Source: Mesorhizobium sp. B2-4-3 (GTDB lineage: Bacteria > Pseudomonadota > Alphaproteobacteria > Rhizobiales > Rhizobiaceae). Taken from it: DNA of 64,000 bases. Below, in pieces: positions 38,073-48,082 of this stretch. Below the pieces are notes generated by a model that saw nothing but the letters and a program-made list of their open reading frames with translations, did no database searches and was not told where the DNA came from. The stretch is taken from positions 124,001 through 188,000 of the forward strand of contig NZ_VFVL01000008.1 in assembly GCF_006442815.1 (NCBI RefSeq), read 5' to 3'. A program made the position numbers and the translations under genes. Position 1 is the first letter of the stretch. The number at the start of each line of letters is the position of its first letter.

Positions 38073-38549
38073 TCAGGGCCTTCCAGGCGTATGGGTCAGT
38101 CCCAGCGCCATGCCTGTCTGTGGCGGACGGGCCAGCGACGCGTCCGGCACGATGCGCGGCATTGGCGCCGCCTCCTCGACATCCTCGGCGATTTCCAGCG
38201 CTTGGCGCGTCTCGGCATCGCCGAGATCGCCGGCCTCGACCACACCCCATTCCCGCCAGCCGCGCCGGCGCAGCGAAGCGATGCGCAGGCCCCGGCCTTC
38301 AAATCCGACATAGAGCGAGACCAGCAGCGACAGCAGCGATCCGGCCCCTTCGAGCCCGAGCCTCTCGCCGAGCACCGACAGGAGCGCCATGACGATGAAG
38401 GTCAGGGCCGCCTCGATCCACAGCCGGTGCCAGGCGAGCCACAGCGGCGCGACGAGGAAACCCAGCCAGGTGAAGCTGTCGCGCACGAAAATCGCGTCCT
38501 CGGCTTTGTTGCCGCCAGCCGGCGGCTGCATCACGACATAGATCGCCAT
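38073..38549 (-). CDS. DUF2628 family membrane protein
   Basis: A 158-residue protein. The N-terminus (AIYVVMQPP, then [23 protein letters not shown]) and two to three hydrophobic segments match DUF2628. The C-terminal 60 residues are hydrophilic and acidic. It lies between hisB and hisH with gaps of 4 and 1 bases; the same neighbourhood is seen in other rhizobia. The function is unknown. Confidence 0.85.
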   Translation of the reverse strand: MAIYVVMQPPAGGNKAEDAIFVRDSFTWLGFLVAPLWLAWHRLWIEAALTFIVMALLSVLGERLGLEGAGSLLSLLVSLYVGFEGRGLRIASLRRRGWREWGVVEAGDLGDAETRQALEIAEDVEEAAPMPRIVPDASLARPPQTGMALGLTHTPGRP

Positions 38550-38553
38550 AGGG

Positions 38554-39150
38554 CTATCCTTTCAGGGATCCCTTGGTGGAAGGCACCGCGTCAGGCTGGC
38601 GCGGATCGCGCTCCAGCGCCGCGCGCAGCGCCCGCGCCACCGCCTTGAAGCAGGTCTCGGCGATATGATGGTTGTTGGCGCCGTAATGGTTGGTCACATG
38701 CAGCGTGATGCCGGCATTCTGCGCCAGCGCCTGGAAGAACTCGCGCACCAGCTCGGTGTCGAACGCGCCGATCTTCGGCGACGAGAAGGCGACGTTCCAG
38801 ACCAGGAACGGCCGGCCGGAGACGTCGATCGCCGCCTTGGTCAGCGTCTCGTCCATGGCGAGGTCGATCGAGGCGTAGCGCATGATGCCGCGTCGCTCGC
38901 CAAGCGCCTTGGCAAGCGCCTGGCCGATCGCGATCCCGGTATCCTCGACGGTGTGGTGGTCGTCGATATGCAGGTCGCCCTTTGCCTTGATCGTCATGTC
39001 GATCAGCGAATGCCGCGACAGCTGGTCGAGCATATGGTCGAAGAAGCCGACGCCGGTCGAAATATCGGATTTTCCCTTGCCGTCGACATCAACGGAGACC
39101 GAAATCTCGGTTTCCTTGGTCTTGCGGCTGACTTCGGCCGAACGCGTCAT
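38554..39150 (-). CDS. hisB: Imidazoleglycerol-phosphate dehydratase
   Basis: Sixth step of histidine synthesis. The protein has 198 residues, the monofunctional form. Metal-binding His clusters are [14 protein letters not shown] and [14 protein letters not shown]. The start at 39150 ([16 protein letters not shown]) is chosen because the family begins there; a much longer open frame upstream reads across the hslV leader. It is the first gene of the hisB-...-hisE-coaA operon and diverges from hslV. Confidence 0.96.
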   Translation of the reverse strand: MTRSAEVSRKTKETEISVSVDVDGKGKSDISTGVGFFDHMLDQLSRHSLIDMTIKAKGDLHIDDHHTVEDTGIAIGQALAKALGERRGIMRYASIDLAMDETLTKAAIDVSGRPFLVWNVAFSSPKIGAFDTELVREFFQALAQNAGITLHVTNHYGANNHHIAETCFKAVARALRAALERDPRQPDAVPSTKGSLKG

Positions 39151-39369
39151 CGCTCTGTCCTTGTTGCCCTGTTCGGAGGCGCCAGGGCTTGAAAACGAAA
39201 GCCTTCTATCAGCATGATCCGGCGATTGCCAGTTGCCATTCCGGCCGCTATCGGCCTCGGCTGAGGGGTGGTTTGCAATCGTTGGCCCTATGCATACATA
39301 TGGCCGATCAAAACTCACTCGTACCGCGCCAATCGCCTTTCCAGAGGGATAGCGCGAATCGGAGCTAAA

Positions 39370-39921
39370 ATGTCGAATGAACTCACCATGCACGCCACGA
39401 CCATCATCAGCGTGCGCAAGGGCGGCAAGGTCGTGATCGCCGGCGACGGCCAGGTCAGCCTTGGCCAGACCATCATGAAGGGCAACGCCCGCAAGGTGCG
39501 CCGCATCGGCAAGGGCGGCAGCGTCATTGCCGGCTTCGCCGGCGCTACCGCCGACGCCTTCACCCTGCTCGAGCGGCTCGAGGCCAAGCTCGAGCAATAT
39601 CCCGACCAGCTGACGCGCGCCTGCGTCGAGCTCGCCAAGGACTGGCGCACCGACCGCTATCTGCGCCGCCTGGAAGCCATGATGCTGGTCGCCGACAAGT
39701 CGGTCTCGCTGGCGCTGACCGGCAATGGCGACGTGCTGGAGCCCGAGCATGGCGTCATGGCCATCGGTTCCGGCGGCAATTACGCGCTGGCGGCTGCCCG
39801 CGCGCTGATCGACACCGACAAGGACGCCGAGGAGATCGCCCGCAAGGCTATGCAGATCGCGTCCGACATCTGCGTCTACACCAACAACAATTTCGTCGTC
39901 GAAACGCTCGATGCCGCTTGA
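39370..39921 (+). CDS. hslV: ATP-dependent protease subunit HslV
   Basis: The proteasome-like peptidase of HslUV. The protein has 183 residues. The active N-terminal threonine after processing is expected at T10 ([22 protein letters not shown]). The C-terminus ([14 protein letters not shown]) is typical. ATG 39370 has the ribosome site GGAG; a longer frame from 39268 reads through the hisB-hslV gap. I could not see a convincing RpoH promoter in the gap. Confidence 0.96.
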   Translation: MSNELTMHATTIISVRKGGKVVIAGDGQVSLGQTIMKGNARKVRRIGKGGSVIAGFAGATADAFTLLERLEAKLEQYPDQLTRACVELAKDWRTDRYLRRLEAMMLVADKSVSLALTGNGDVLEPEHGVMAIGSGGNYALAAARALIDTDKDAEEIARKAMQIASDICVYTNNNFVVETLDAA

Positions 39922-40438
39922 GCGCGTTCAGCCATATGATTTTCGGCCGGTCACGGAAAAAGACTTGGCGATGATCGCGGGCTGGCTCAAGGAGCCGCAC
40001 GTCGCCCAATGGTGGGACGATCCGGCAAAGGAAATCGCCGAGATCCGCGAGCATATGGATTCGGTCTCGGTGGAGCCGCTGATCGTCGAGCTGGACAGCA
40101 GGCCGATCGCCTATCTGCAGAGTTACGACCCGCATATGGAGGACGACCATCCATACGCCGACCAGCCCTTCGGCACGCTTGGCATCGATCTGTCGATCGG
40201 CCCGCCGGAGCTGGTCGGTATCGGTCATGGCTCGGCGATCGTGCGCCAGTTCGTCGAGGAGCTGTTCGAGGAAGGCGTGCCGCGCGTCATCATCGATCCG
40301 CATCCCGACAACGGCCGCGCCATCCGCGCCTATGAGAAAGCCGGCTTCAGGCCGATCGGCCGCAGGCATTCGCAATATGGGGACGTCGTGCTGATGGCCG
40401 TCGATGCGGCCGACGACGATGAAAATCTGGGGGACTGA
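39911..40438 (+). CDS. GNAT acetyltransferase (AAC(6')-like fold)
   Basis: A 175-residue N-acetyltransferase. The pattern [25 protein letters not shown] is typical of the acetyltransferase family that includes aminoglycoside 6'-acetyltransferases and siderophore acetylases. The acetyl-CoA region is [13 protein letters not shown] and the C-terminal motif [13 protein letters not shown]. It overlaps the end of hslV by 11 bases, and is part of the hslV-GNAT-UPF0314-hslU cluster found in rhizobia. The substrate is unknown. Confidence 0.85.
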   Translation: MPLERVQPYDFRPVTEKDLAMIAGWLKEPHVAQWWDDPAKEIAEIREHMDSVSVEPLIVELDSRPIAYLQSYDPHMEDDHPYADQPFGTLGIDLSIGPPELVGIGHGSAIVRQFVEELFEEGVPRVIIDPHPDNGRAIRAYEKAGFRPIGRRHSQYGDVVLMAVDAADDDENLGD

Positions 40439-40442
40439 GGCA

Positions 40443-41042
40443 ATGACCGCATCCGGAGAGGGCAAGACGCTTTCGGCCTATGAAGACAGCTGGCGCATGG
40501 GCCTGCTGCTCGTGCTTGCCCTGGTCATCTTCCAGGCGGGCGCCTTGTACGGCATGGGCCATCCGCCGATCTGCACCTGCGGCTACGTCAAGCTCTGGCA
40601 CGGCGTGGTCAACAGCTCGGAGAATTCCCAGCACATCGCCGACTGGTACACCTTCTCGCACATCATCCACGGCTTCCTGTTCTATGCGCTGGCCTGGGCG
40701 CTGTTCCCGCGCTCGCCGGTCGGGCTGCGGCTCGCCTTTGCGGTCCTCATCGAAGGCGGCTGGGAGCTTCTGGAAAACAGCCCCTTCATCATTGACCGCT
40801 ACCGCGCCGGCACCATCTCGCTCAACTATTACGGCGACTCGATCATCAACTCGGTGTCCGACACGCTGTTCATGGCGCTGGGATTTGTGATGGCGCGAAA
40901 GCTACCTATATGGGTGATCGTGGCCCTGGCGCTCATCTTCGAGCTCGGCACGGGCTACATCATCCGGGACAATCTGACGCTCAACGTGATCATGCTGCTG
41001 CATCCGTTCGAGTCCATCAAGCAGTGGCAAAGTGGAATTTGA
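40443..41042 (+). CDS. UPF0314 (DUF2585) membrane protein
   Basis: A 199-residue inner-membrane protein with four to five hydrophobic segments. Distinct conserved pieces are [30 protein letters not shown] and [18 protein letters not shown]. The family is nearly confined to Rhizobiales and its function is unknown. It starts 4 bases after the GNAT gene and ends 5 bases before hslU. Confidence 0.88.
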   Translation: MTASGEGKTLSAYEDSWRMGLLLVLALVIFQAGALYGMGHPPICTCGYVKLWHGVVNSSENSQHIADWYTFSHIIHGFLFYALAWALFPRSPVGLRLAFAVLIEGGWELLENSPFIIDRYRAGTISLNYYGDSIINSVSDTLFMALGFVMARKLPIWVIVALALIFELGTGYIIRDNLTLNVIMLLHPFESIKQWQSGI

Positions 41043-41047
41043 GTCTT

Positions 41048-42358
41048 ATGAGCACCTTTTCTCCCCGCGAAATCGTTTCGGAACTCGACCGCTTCATCAT
41101 CGGCCAGAAGGACGCCAAGCGCGCCGTGGCGATCGCCTTGCGCAACCGCTGGCGCCGCCAGCAGCTGGAAGGCCAGATGCGCGAAGAGGTGATGCCGAAG
41201 AACATCCTGATGATCGGCCCGACCGGCGTCGGCAAGACCGAGATCTCGCGCCGCCTGGCGCGGCTGGCCGGCGCGCCCTTCGTCAAGGTCGAGGCGACCA
41301 AGTTCACCGAGGTCGGCTATGTCGGCCGCGATGTCGAGCAGATCGTGCGCGACCTCGTCGAGGTCGCCATGGGCCTGGCGCGCGAAAAGATGCGTGGCGA
41401 TGTCAGCGCGCGCGCCCAGGTCAATGCCGAGGAGCGCGTGCTGGAAGCCCTTGTCGGCAAGACGGCGAGCCCGGCGACCCGCGACTCTTTCCGCAAGAAG
41501 CTGCGCGACGGCGAGCTTGACGACAAGGAGATCGAGATCGAGGTGGCCGACACCGGCACCGGCGGCATGCCCGGTTTCGAGATCCCCGGCATGCCCGGCG
41601 CCAATGTCGGCGTCCTCAACATCAACGACATGCTGTCGAAGGCGATGGGCGGCCGCAGGACCAAGACCCGCAAGACCACGGTGCGCGATTCCTACGCGCT
41701 GCTGGTCAACGACGAATCCGACAAGCTGCTCGACCAGGACGAGGTGGTGCGCAGGGCGCTGGAATCGGCAGAGAATGACGGCATCGTCTTCCTCGACGAG
41801 ATCGACAAGATCGCGGCCAGGAGCGACATTTCGGGCGGCCCGTCGCGCGAAGGCGTGCAGCGCGACCTGCTGCCGCTGGTCGAAGGCACCACCGTCGCGA
41901 CCAAATATGGACCGATCAAGACCGACCATATATTGTTCATCGCTTCGGGCGCCTTCCACGTCTCCAAGCCGTCGGACCTTTTGCCCGAGCTGCAGGGTCG
42001 CCTGCCGATCCGTGTCGAGCTGCGCGCGCTGGAGAAGGCGGATTTCATCCGCATCCTCACCGAGACGGAGGCGAGCCTCATCAAGCAGTATATCGCGCTG
42101 ATGAAGACGGAAGGCGTCGAGCTGACCTTCACCGACGACGCCATCGATTCGCTTGCCGGCATCGCAGTCGATCTCAACGCCAGCGTCGAGAATATCGGCG
42201 CCCGGCGCCTGCAGACAGTGATGGAGCGCGTGCTGGACGAGATCTCCTACGACGCCCCGGACCGCAACGGCACGGCCGTCACCATCGACGCCGCCTATGT
42301 CGAGAAGCATGTCGGCGACCTGTCCAGAAACACCGACCTGTCGCGGTTCATCCTTTAA
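41048..42358 (+). CDS. hslU: ATP-dependent protease ATPase subunit HslU
   Basis: The AAA+ unfoldase of HslUV. The protein has 436 residues. Walker A is [15 protein letters not shown] and Walker [12 protein letters not shown]; the pore motif GYVGRDVE and the C-terminal LSRFIL that inserts into HslV are present. ATG 41048 follows the UPF0314 stop by 5 bases. The stop TAA is followed 4 bases later by the CTAG border of a MITE-like element. Confidence 0.97.
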   Translation: MSTFSPREIVSELDRFIIGQKDAKRAVAIALRNRWRRQQLEGQMREEVMPKNILMIGPTGVGKTEISRRLARLAGAPFVKVEATKFTEVGYVGRDVEQIVRDLVEVAMGLAREKMRGDVSARAQVNAEERVLEALVGKTASPATRDSFRKKLRDGELDDKEIEIEVADTGTGGMPGFEIPGMPGANVGVLNINDMLSKAMGGRRTKTRKTTVRDSYALLVNDESDKLLDQDEVVRRALESAENDGIVFLDEIDKIAARSDISGGPSREGVQRDLLPLVEGTTVATKYGPIKTDHILFIASGAFHVSKPSDLLPELQGRLPIRVELRALEKADFIRILTETEASLIKQYIALMKTEGVELTFTDDAIDSLAGIAVDLNASVENIGARRLQTVMERVLDEISYDAPDRNGTAVTIDAAYVEKHVGDLSRNTDLSRFIL

Positions 42359-42362
42359 GCTC

Positions 42363-42742
42363 CTAGTTCCTCGACATGGGAATCTGGAAGGTTGCCGTTT
42401 GTCTTGGTGCAAGATTTCCGCGAAATCAGCGCAAACGCTCGGGATTTGGCTGAAGCTGCCCCCAACGTCGTCATTCTATGGCGGAGCAAGGAGCGAAGCG
42501 ACGCGGCGCAGACCATAGAATCCATGCCGTGACTTGGAAGCGCCGCCACGGTGCAGAATTCTGCTCCGTTGCACGCCTTGGCGAAGGTAACGGCATGGAT
42601 TCCAGGGTCTTCGCAACGGAGCTTCGCTCTTGCTCCGCCCTAGAATGACGATCGTGATGGGCGTTTCGGCCAATCTCTAAGGCATGCCGCTTGCCAAAGC
42701 AAACAGAGCTGGCCGGTCAAAATCCCTGTGCAGCGCCACTAG
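42363..42742 (+). mobile_element. MITE-like palindromic element, copy C
   Basis: About 380 bp flanked by CTAG on both sides (42363-42366 and 42739-42742). The left end is degenerate (TTCCTCGACATGGGAATCTGGAAGG), while the right end reads TCAAAATCCCTGTGCAGCGCCA. Both hairpin arms are present. The left border lies just after the hslU stop codon. Confidence 0.82.
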
Positions 42743-42938
42743 TTCGGGCCGGCTCTCGTAGCCAACCCGAAACGGCCTCCCGGTGCCCCGACTTCGAGCC
42801 GCCCCGAAACACCCTTCCCAATCCAAAGTGTGGCCAAATGGAAGCATCAGGCCACCATTTTTGCTGGCAGCTCGAAGCCTTCTCTCGACTCTGCCATGCG
42901 CTTTACCTAGTTTGCCGCTCATTCGAAAGCGGCGGCGC

Positions 42939-43898
42939 ATGAAGAAACTTATCCTGCTTTTTCTCGGCATGGCCTTAGCGGCGGCGGTGGCAACCGCCGA
43001 CGCAGCGACCACCGTGCCTCCAGGCAACCGCAACAGCGTGCAGCCGGATATTCCGGGCGCGTCCAGCCGGCGCACCCAGGCCACCAATACAACCTTCCAG
43101 GCCAAGTACCGCAAGGTCTACGCGCTGCTGCAGAACGACGCCGACCTTCGTGCCAAGATCAGGAAGGCGGCAGCGGCCTACGGCATTGACCCCATGCATA
43201 TCGTCGGCGCCATCGTCGGCGAGCATACCTATAATGTTGACGCCTATGACCGCCTGCAGACCTATTACGTCAAGGCGATCTCATACCTGTCGAGCAAGCT
43301 TTCCTTCGCCTATCACGGCGAGGACGTCTCGGATTTCATCCAGCGGCCCGAATTCAAGAAATGCGCCGGCGCAGACGACAGCTACGACCTTTGGGAATGC
43401 CGTGAGCAGGTGTGGAACCGCGCCTTCCGCGGCAAGACCGTCGGCGGCGAGGACTTCCCCAACGACCGCTTCGGCGCCACCTTCTTCCAGCCTTATTATG
43501 CCGGCCAGACCTTCGGGCTCGGCCAGTTGAACCCGCTGACGGCGCTGCAGATGAGCGACCTGGTGCACAAGGTCTCGGGCCTACCCAGGCTCGACGTCGG
43601 CGATCCCAACGCGGTCTACAAGACCATCATGGACCCGGACCTGACGCTGCCTTACGTTGCCGCGACCATCAAGAAGTCCATCGACGCCTACCGCGGCATC
43701 GCCGGCTTCGACATCTCGAAAAATCCGGGCCTGACCGCCACGCTCTACAATGTCGGCAACCCCGAAGAGCGCGCCTATGCGCTGAAGGCCGAGAACGACA
43801 AGCGCCGCGCCGCCGGCGAACCGGAGAAGCTGCCCGAGGAAAATTATTACGGCTGGTTGGTCAACGACAAGCTGGATGAGCTGAAGGCGCTTTTCTAG
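42939..43898 (+). CDS. DUF1402 family exported protein
   Basis: A 319-residue protein with a Sec signal peptide (MKKLILLFLGMALAAAVATADA, cleavage near residue 22). The mature part contains AAAYGIDPMHIVGAIVGEHTYN and FFQPYYAGQTFGLGQLNPLTALQM, which recall the Glu-centred, goose-lysozyme-like fold of lytic transglycosylases (candidate catalytic E in VGEH). DUF1402 has no proven function. The start is chosen at the signal peptide; a longer upstream frame runs into the MITE. Confidence 0.85.
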   Translation: MKKLILLFLGMALAAAVATADAATTVPPGNRNSVQPDIPGASSRRTQATNTTFQAKYRKVYALLQNDADLRAKIRKAAAAYGIDPMHIVGAIVGEHTYNVDAYDRLQTYYVKAISYLSSKLSFAYHGEDVSDFIQRPEFKKCAGADDSYDLWECREQVWNRAFRGKTVGGEDFPNDRFGATFFQPYYAGQTFGLGQLNPLTALQMSDLVHKVSGLPRLDVGDPNAVYKTIMDPDLTLPYVAATIKKSIDAYRGIAGFDISKNPGLTATLYNVGNPEERAYALKAENDKRRAAGEPEKLPEENYYGWLVNDKLDELKALF

Positions 43899-43904
43899 AA
43901 AACC

Positions 43905-45143
43905 TCACGCCGCCAGCAGCGACTTCAGCTTGACCGCTTGCGATCCCAGCGCTTCCGGCGCCGGCTTCGCTCGTCTGGCGATCAGCATCTCCGCCAGGCG
44001 GATGTCGCGCGCCACCGCATTGCCCGGGCCGATGCCGCTCGCCGCCACCAGCCTGCCGTCTTCGGCCAAATGGAACAGGATGAAGGCTCCGTCGTCGAGG
44101 TCGCGCCGCACGATCGAGCGGCCCTCGTCCGACAGCCCGGCGATCTGAAGCGTGAGGCCGTACTGATCCGACCAGAACCACGGCACGGCGGCATGCGCCT
44201 CATCGGCGCCCAGCATGTTCTTCGCAGCCAGTGCGCCCTGCTCCTGCGCGTTGCGCCAGGCTTCCAGCCGGACCCGCCGGCCGCCATAGACGGCAAGCGG
44301 GAACGAGCAGCAATCGCCGGCGGCGAAGATATCCGGGTCGGCGGTGCGCAAATGCTGGTCGACGGCGATGCCGTTGTCGATCGCAAGTCCCGCCTCGGCG
44401 GCAAGCGCCGTCACCGGCACGGCGCCGATGCCGATCACCACGAGATCGGCGATGACCTTCTGGCCGTGGGCCAGCGTGATGCCGACCTCCGCGCCGTCAT
44501 CGTCAATCGCCGCGATCCCCTGGCCGGTGCGGATCGCAACGCCCTCCGCCTCATGCGCCTTGTGGATGATCTCGGCGATCTCGGCCGGCACGCCGCGCAT
44601 CAGGATGCGCGGCTGCGCCTCGATGACGGTGACGGCGGCGCCGAGCTTGCGCGCCGCGGCGGCGAGCTCGAGGCCGATGAAGCCGCCGCCGATGATGGCG
44701 ACGCGGTTGCCGGCGCTAAGATGAGCGCGGATGGCCAAAGCGTCGTTGAAGGTTCTGAGATAGACGCAACGCCCCCCGAGACCCGGCATCGGCAGCGGGC
44801 GCGGCACGGAGCCGGTGGCCAGCAGCAGCTTGTCATAGGAAAGGGAAGAGCCGTCCGACAACTGCACGGTATGGGCTGCACGATCGATCGCGACGGCCCG
44901 GACGGAATGGATGTGCCGGATAGAGCGCTCGGCGAAAAGCGCGTCGGTGGCGATCGCCTTGATCGCCGGGGCCTCTCCGGTCATCGCTTCCTTCGACAGC
45001 GGCGGCCGCTCATAAGGCAGGTGCGGCTCGTCGCCGACCAGCGTGACCGGCCCTTCATAGCCGAGATCGCGCAGGGCGAGTGCGGCGCGCCCGCCGCATT
45101 CGCCGGCTCCAATGATCACCATCCCCGCCGTCATCGTCGTCAT
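43905..45143 (-). CDS. FAD-dependent ferredoxin reductase (MocF-like)
   Basis: A 412-residue NAD(P)H:ferredoxin reductase of the rhodocoxin/putidaredoxin reductase type. The FAD loop is VIIGAGECGGRAALALRDLG, the NAD loop AIIGGGFIGLELA, and the second FAD motif DIFAAGDCCSFP. It should pass electrons to the adjacent Rieske ferredoxin. ATG 45143 overlaps the ferredoxin stop (ATGA). The order oxygenase-ferredoxin-reductase matches mocD-mocE-mocF of rhizopine catabolism in Sinorhizobium meliloti. Similarity to MocF is inferred from context. Confidence 0.85.
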   Translation of the reverse strand: MTTMTAGMVIIGAGECGGRAALALRDLGYEGPVTLVGDEPHLPYERPPLSKEAMTGEAPAIKAIATDALFAERSIRHIHSVRAVAIDRAAHTVQLSDGSSLSYDKLLLATGSVPRPLPMPGLGGRCVYLRTFNDALAIRAHLSAGNRVAIIGGGFIGLELAAAARKLGAAVTVIEAQPRILMRGVPAEIAEIIHKAHEAEGVAIRTGQGIAAIDDDGAEVGITLAHGQKVIADLVVIGIGAVPVTALAAEAGLAIDNGIAVDQHLRTADPDIFAAGDCCSFPLAVYGGRRVRLEAWRNAQEQGALAAKNMLGADEAHAAVPWFWSDQYGLTLQIAGLSDEGRSIVRRDLDDGAFILFHLAEDGRLVAASGIGPGNAVARDIRLAEMLIARRAKPAPEALGSQAVKLKSLLAA

Positions 45144-45454
45144 CCGACCTGAACAAGAACTTTTCCGGCGTCGACCTTGACCGGATAGGTCTTCAGGTTG
45201 ACGCAGACCGGCGCGCCTCTTGCATCGCCGGTCTTGTAGTTGAAGCGGCCGTTGTGCTTCGGGCATTCGATGATGTCGTCCATCACCAGCCCGTCGGCCA
45301 GATGCACCTTCTCATGCGTGCACAGGCCGTCGGTCGCGAAATATTCGTCGTCCGGACTGCGGTAGATGGCGAAGGTGCGGCCGGCATGGTCGAACCGCAT
45401 CACGTCCTCTTCATCGATGTCTCCGGCCGCGCAGGCCTCGACCCAGTCGCTCAT
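45140..45454 (-). CDS. Rieske-type [2Fe-2S] ferredoxin (MocE family)
   Basis: A 104-residue soluble Rieske ferredoxin. Cluster ligands are C-x-H in GLCTHEKVHLADG and C-x-x-H in ECPKHNGRFNYKTG. No other domain is present, so it is an electron carrier between the reductase and the oxygenase. It resembles MocE of the rhizopine pathway. It starts 22 bases after the desaturase-like gene. Confidence 0.88.
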   Translation of the reverse strand: MSDWVEACAAGDIDEEDVMRFDHAGRTFAIYRSPDDEYFATDGLCTHEKVHLADGLVMDDIIECPKHNGRFNYKTGDARGAPVCVNLKTYPVKVDAGKVLVQVG

Positions 45455-45476
45455 CTCGTCCTCCAGCGAATATCCC

Positions 45477-46583
45477 TCACTCCGCGGCGGCAGCCATCGG
45501 AATATCGTTATGCAGTTCCTCGCGATAGGGCTTCGCCGTCGGCGGCAGCGCGCGCTTGAGGAAATAATCCTCGTTGCGCAACTGGCGCAGGAAGGCCGGG
45601 ACCATCTCGCGATAACCGGCCAGGATCGAAGGCGTCGGCGCCGGCAGGTCGTGCTTGATCATCTCATGCAGCTTCGGCAGCGCGTGATAGGGCACCATCG
45701 GGAACATGTGATGCTCCACATGGTAGTTCATGTTCCAGTAGATGAAGCGGCTGATCGGGTTCATCAGCACCGTGCGGCTGTTCAGGCGGTGGTCGACGAC
45801 ATTGTCGGCGAGGCCGCCATGCTGCAGCAGGCCGGTCATGACGTGGTGCCAGGCGCCATAGAGCCGGGGCAGGCCGATCAGCATCAGCGGCAGCCAGGAA
45901 TGCAGGTAGAGGGCCAAGGCGATGGTCGCGACGTAGATGGCGAGCCATATGCGGGCCACCCGGATCGCCTTAGGCTGCTCCTGCTCTGGAATGAAGGTTT
46001 TTTCCGCGGCGCTGATGATTCCGGCGGCGTTGCGCACCATGTCGGTCACAGCGTGCCAGGCGTCGAGGATGCCGAAGAAGTTGAGCACCACGCGCGCAAG
46101 GTCCGGCGGCCGCATGACGGCGATTTCCGGATCACGGCCGACGATGATGGTGTCGGTATGGTGGCGCGTGTGGCTCCAGCGCCAGGTCACCGGGTTGCGC
46201 ATGATCATGAAGCAGGCGAGCTGGTAGACGGCATCGTTCATCCATTGCGTGCGGAAGGCCGTGCCGTGCCCGCATTCGTGCCAGCGGGAATCGGTCGAGG
46301 AACCGTAGAGCGTGCCGTAGACGAACAGGAACGGCACGCACCACCAGCTGCCCCAGAACCAGATGCCGCCCGCGGCGCTGACGATGAAAGCGGCCAGCCA
46401 TATGACGGTGTCGCGGATCGCCGGCTGGTCGGAGCGCTGCATCAGCTCCTTCATCTGCTTGCGCGGGATCTCGGTGTGGTACCATTCGGCCGCCGCCAGC
46501 CCGTTCTCGATGGCGCGTTTTGCATCGCGGCCGGTCAGGCTGTAGTCGCGTGGCGGCGCCGTCGAAGACGTCATGGCCGTCAT
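45477..46583 (-). CDS. Fatty acid desaturase-like oxygenase (MocD-like)
   Basis: A 368-residue di-iron membrane oxygenase. Three histidine boxes are seen: HECGH, HTRHH and HVEHH. Four or more hydrophobic segments surround them. The ATG at 46583 has the ribosome site GGAGG 7 bases upstream; an in-frame ATG at 46574 is the alternative. In S. meliloti, MocD with MocE and MocF is needed to turn 3-O-methyl-scyllo-inosamine into scyllo-inosamine. A plain lipid desaturase is possible, but the adjacent dedicated ferredoxin and reductase, and the nearby MocB-like transport genes, favour a catabolic demethylase. Confidence 0.82.
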   Translation of the reverse strand: MTAMTSSTAPPRDYSLTGRDAKRAIENGLAAAEWYHTEIPRKQMKELMQRSDQPAIRDTVIWLAAFIVSAAGGIWFWGSWWCVPFLFVYGTLYGSSTDSRWHECGHGTAFRTQWMNDAVYQLACFMIMRNPVTWRWSHTRHHTDTIIVGRDPEIAVMRPPDLARVVLNFFGILDAWHAVTDMVRNAAGIISAAEKTFIPEQEQPKAIRVARIWLAIYVATIALALYLHSWLPLMLIGLPRLYGAWHHVMTGLLQHGGLADNVVDHRLNSRTVLMNPISRFIYWNMNYHVEHHMFPMVPYHALPKLHEMIKHDLPAPTPSILAGYREMVPAFLRQLRNEDYFLKRALPPTAKPYREELHNDIPMAAAAE

Positions 46584-46672
46584 TGAGGTTCCTCCAACAG
46601 CGCCCGGTGAACGGCTCCGGCAGGTCCGGGCTCGTCCATGGCCGGCTTCCACTTCAACATACCGCCAGCCTA

Positions 46673-46717
46673 TGATAGGCTCAACATCAGAAAGATAGTT
46701 TCTATCATTTCCTATCA
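46673..46717. promoter_or_regulatory. Cluster of GATAG half-sites in the divergent mocD / lacI-type promoter region
   Basis: TGATAGG (46673-46679) and CCTATCA (46711-46717) are inverted. Between them, GATAG-TTT-CTATC (46694-46706) is a perfect palindrome. The four half-sites lie between the two divergent genes, so the LacI-family regulator itself is the natural candidate to bind. Confidence 0.5.
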
Positions 46718-46756
46718 GGATGAGATATCCTCTGCCGGATAAGCGATGGAGCATTC

Positions 46757-47788
46757 ATGGCAAAGCGGCCGACCATTACCGATCTCGCGCGCGTCTCGGG
46801 CGTCAGCGTCGCTACCGTCGACAGGGTGCTGAACAGCCGCCTGCCTGTGCGCGAGGAGACGGCGCGCCGGGTCTACGAGGCCGCCACCGAGATCGGCTAT
46901 CACGCGGCGGGACTGATCAAGCAGCGCATGCGCCAGGAACTGCCGGAATACCGGCTCGGCTTCCTGCTGCTGAGGGGCAATGACGTTTTCTATGGTGATT
47001 TCGCCGGGGAGCTCGAGCTGGCGGTCGCGCAATCGCAACGCTTTCGCGGCGTTGCGACTGTCGATTTCGCCGCCTCGCTGGCGCCCGACGAGATTGCCGC
47101 CCAAATGCGTGGGCTGGCGGCGAAGTCGAGGGCCATCGCAGTCGTCGGCCCGGATCATCCGACGCTGACGGCGGTCGTGGAGGCGCTGAAGGCGAGGGGG
47201 CAGCCGGTCTTCTCGCTGCTGTCCGATTTTGCCGCCGGTATCCGCGAGGGCTATGTCGGTCTCGACAACCGCAAGGTCGGGCGCAGCGCCGCCTGGATGA
47301 TCGCCAAGGCCGCCAGGAAGCCAGGCAAGGTCGCGCTCTTCGTCGGCAGCCATCGCTTCCACGGCCATGAGCTGCGCGAGATCGGCTTCCGCTCCTATTT
47401 CCGCGAGCACGCGCCGGACTTCACCGTGATGGAGACGCTGGTCAACCTCGAGGCCAATGACGTCACGCATGACGCCATGCTGGATCTTCTGGCGCGTCAT
47501 CCCGATCTTGCCGGTTGCTACGTCGCCGGCGGCGGCATGGAGGGCGCGGTCTCGGCGCTGAGGGCGGCGCGCCCGGCCGAGATGCCGGTCGTCATCTGCA
47601 ACGAGATCAACGCCGTCTCGCGCGCCGCGCTCGCCGACAACATCCTCACCATGGTCATCTCGACGCCGCTCGCGGCACTCTGCCGGGAGCTCGTCGGGCT
47701 GATGGCCCATGCCATCGAAAGCGGCGCCGCCAATGCGCCGGGACAGACCTTCCTGCCCTTCGACATCTACCTGCCGGAAAATATCTAG
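46757..47788 (+). CDS. LacI-family regulator of the moc-like locus
   Basis: A 343-residue repressor. The helix-turn-helix is at the N-terminus (TITDLARVSGVSVATVDRVLN), followed by the hinge and a periplasmic-binding-protein-like ligand domain (about 65-340). It diverges from the oxygenase operon and precedes the MocB-like transporter, so it probably senses the compound imported there. The last codon ATC and the stop TAG overlap the CTAG border (47785-47788) of MITE copy E, so the insertion lies exactly at the stop without shortening the protein. Confidence 0.88.
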   Translation: MAKRPTITDLARVSGVSVATVDRVLNSRLPVREETARRVYEAATEIGYHAAGLIKQRMRQELPEYRLGFLLLRGNDVFYGDFAGELELAVAQSQRFRGVATVDFAASLAPDEIAAQMRGLAAKSRAIAVVGPDHPTLTAVVEALKARGQPVFSLLSDFAAGIREGYVGLDNRKVGRSAAWMIAKAARKPGKVALFVGSHRFHGHELREIGFRSYFREHAPDFTVMETLVNLEANDVTHDAMLDLLARHPDLAGCYVAGGGMEGAVSALRAARPAEMPVVICNEINAVSRAALADNILTMVISTPLAALCRELVGLMAHAIESGAANAPGQTFLPFDIYLPENI

Positions 47789-48082
47789 AGCTCAAAGCGA
47801 CAGGGATTTTGATCGATCGGCTGCGTTGGCAGGCGGCATGCCTTGGAGATTGGCCGAAACGCGCAATCGCGATCGTCATTCCAGGGCGGAGCAGGAGCGA
47901 AGCTCCGTCGCGAAGACCCTGGAATCCATGCCGTTACCTTCGCCAAGGCGTGCAACGGAGCAGAATTCTGCACCGCGGCAACGCTCCCAAGTCACGGAAT
48001 GGATTCTATGGTCTGCGCCGCGTCGCTTCGCTCCTTGCTCCGCCATAGAATGACGACATTGGGCCCTGTGTCGGGGAACTGG
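47785..48082 (-). mobile_element. MITE-like palindromic element, copy E (inverted, shortened)
   Basis: Reversed relative to copies A, C and D. It begins with CTAG at 47785-47788, then ACAGGGATTTTGA and the right hairpin arm, then the left arm. It ends with CCCTGTGTCGGGGAA and CTGG (48079-48082). The inner part of the left end is deleted. It separates the LacI gene from the mocB-like promoter region. Confidence 0.78.

Noticed and set aside
39151..39369. Heat-shock (RpoH) promoter before hslV
   Set aside because: CTTGAAA at about 39188 has no suitable -10 at the expected distance; I see no convincing match.
39268..39369. N-terminal extension of HslV
   Set aside because: The family begins just before the TTI processing site; the upstream residues come from the hisB-hslV spacer and lack a ribosome site.
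45477..46583. Simple membrane fatty acid desaturase acting on lipids
   Set aside because: Not excluded, but less likely: it is in one operon with a dedicated Rieske ferredoxin and reductase and beside a cyclitol-type transporter, as in mocDEF.
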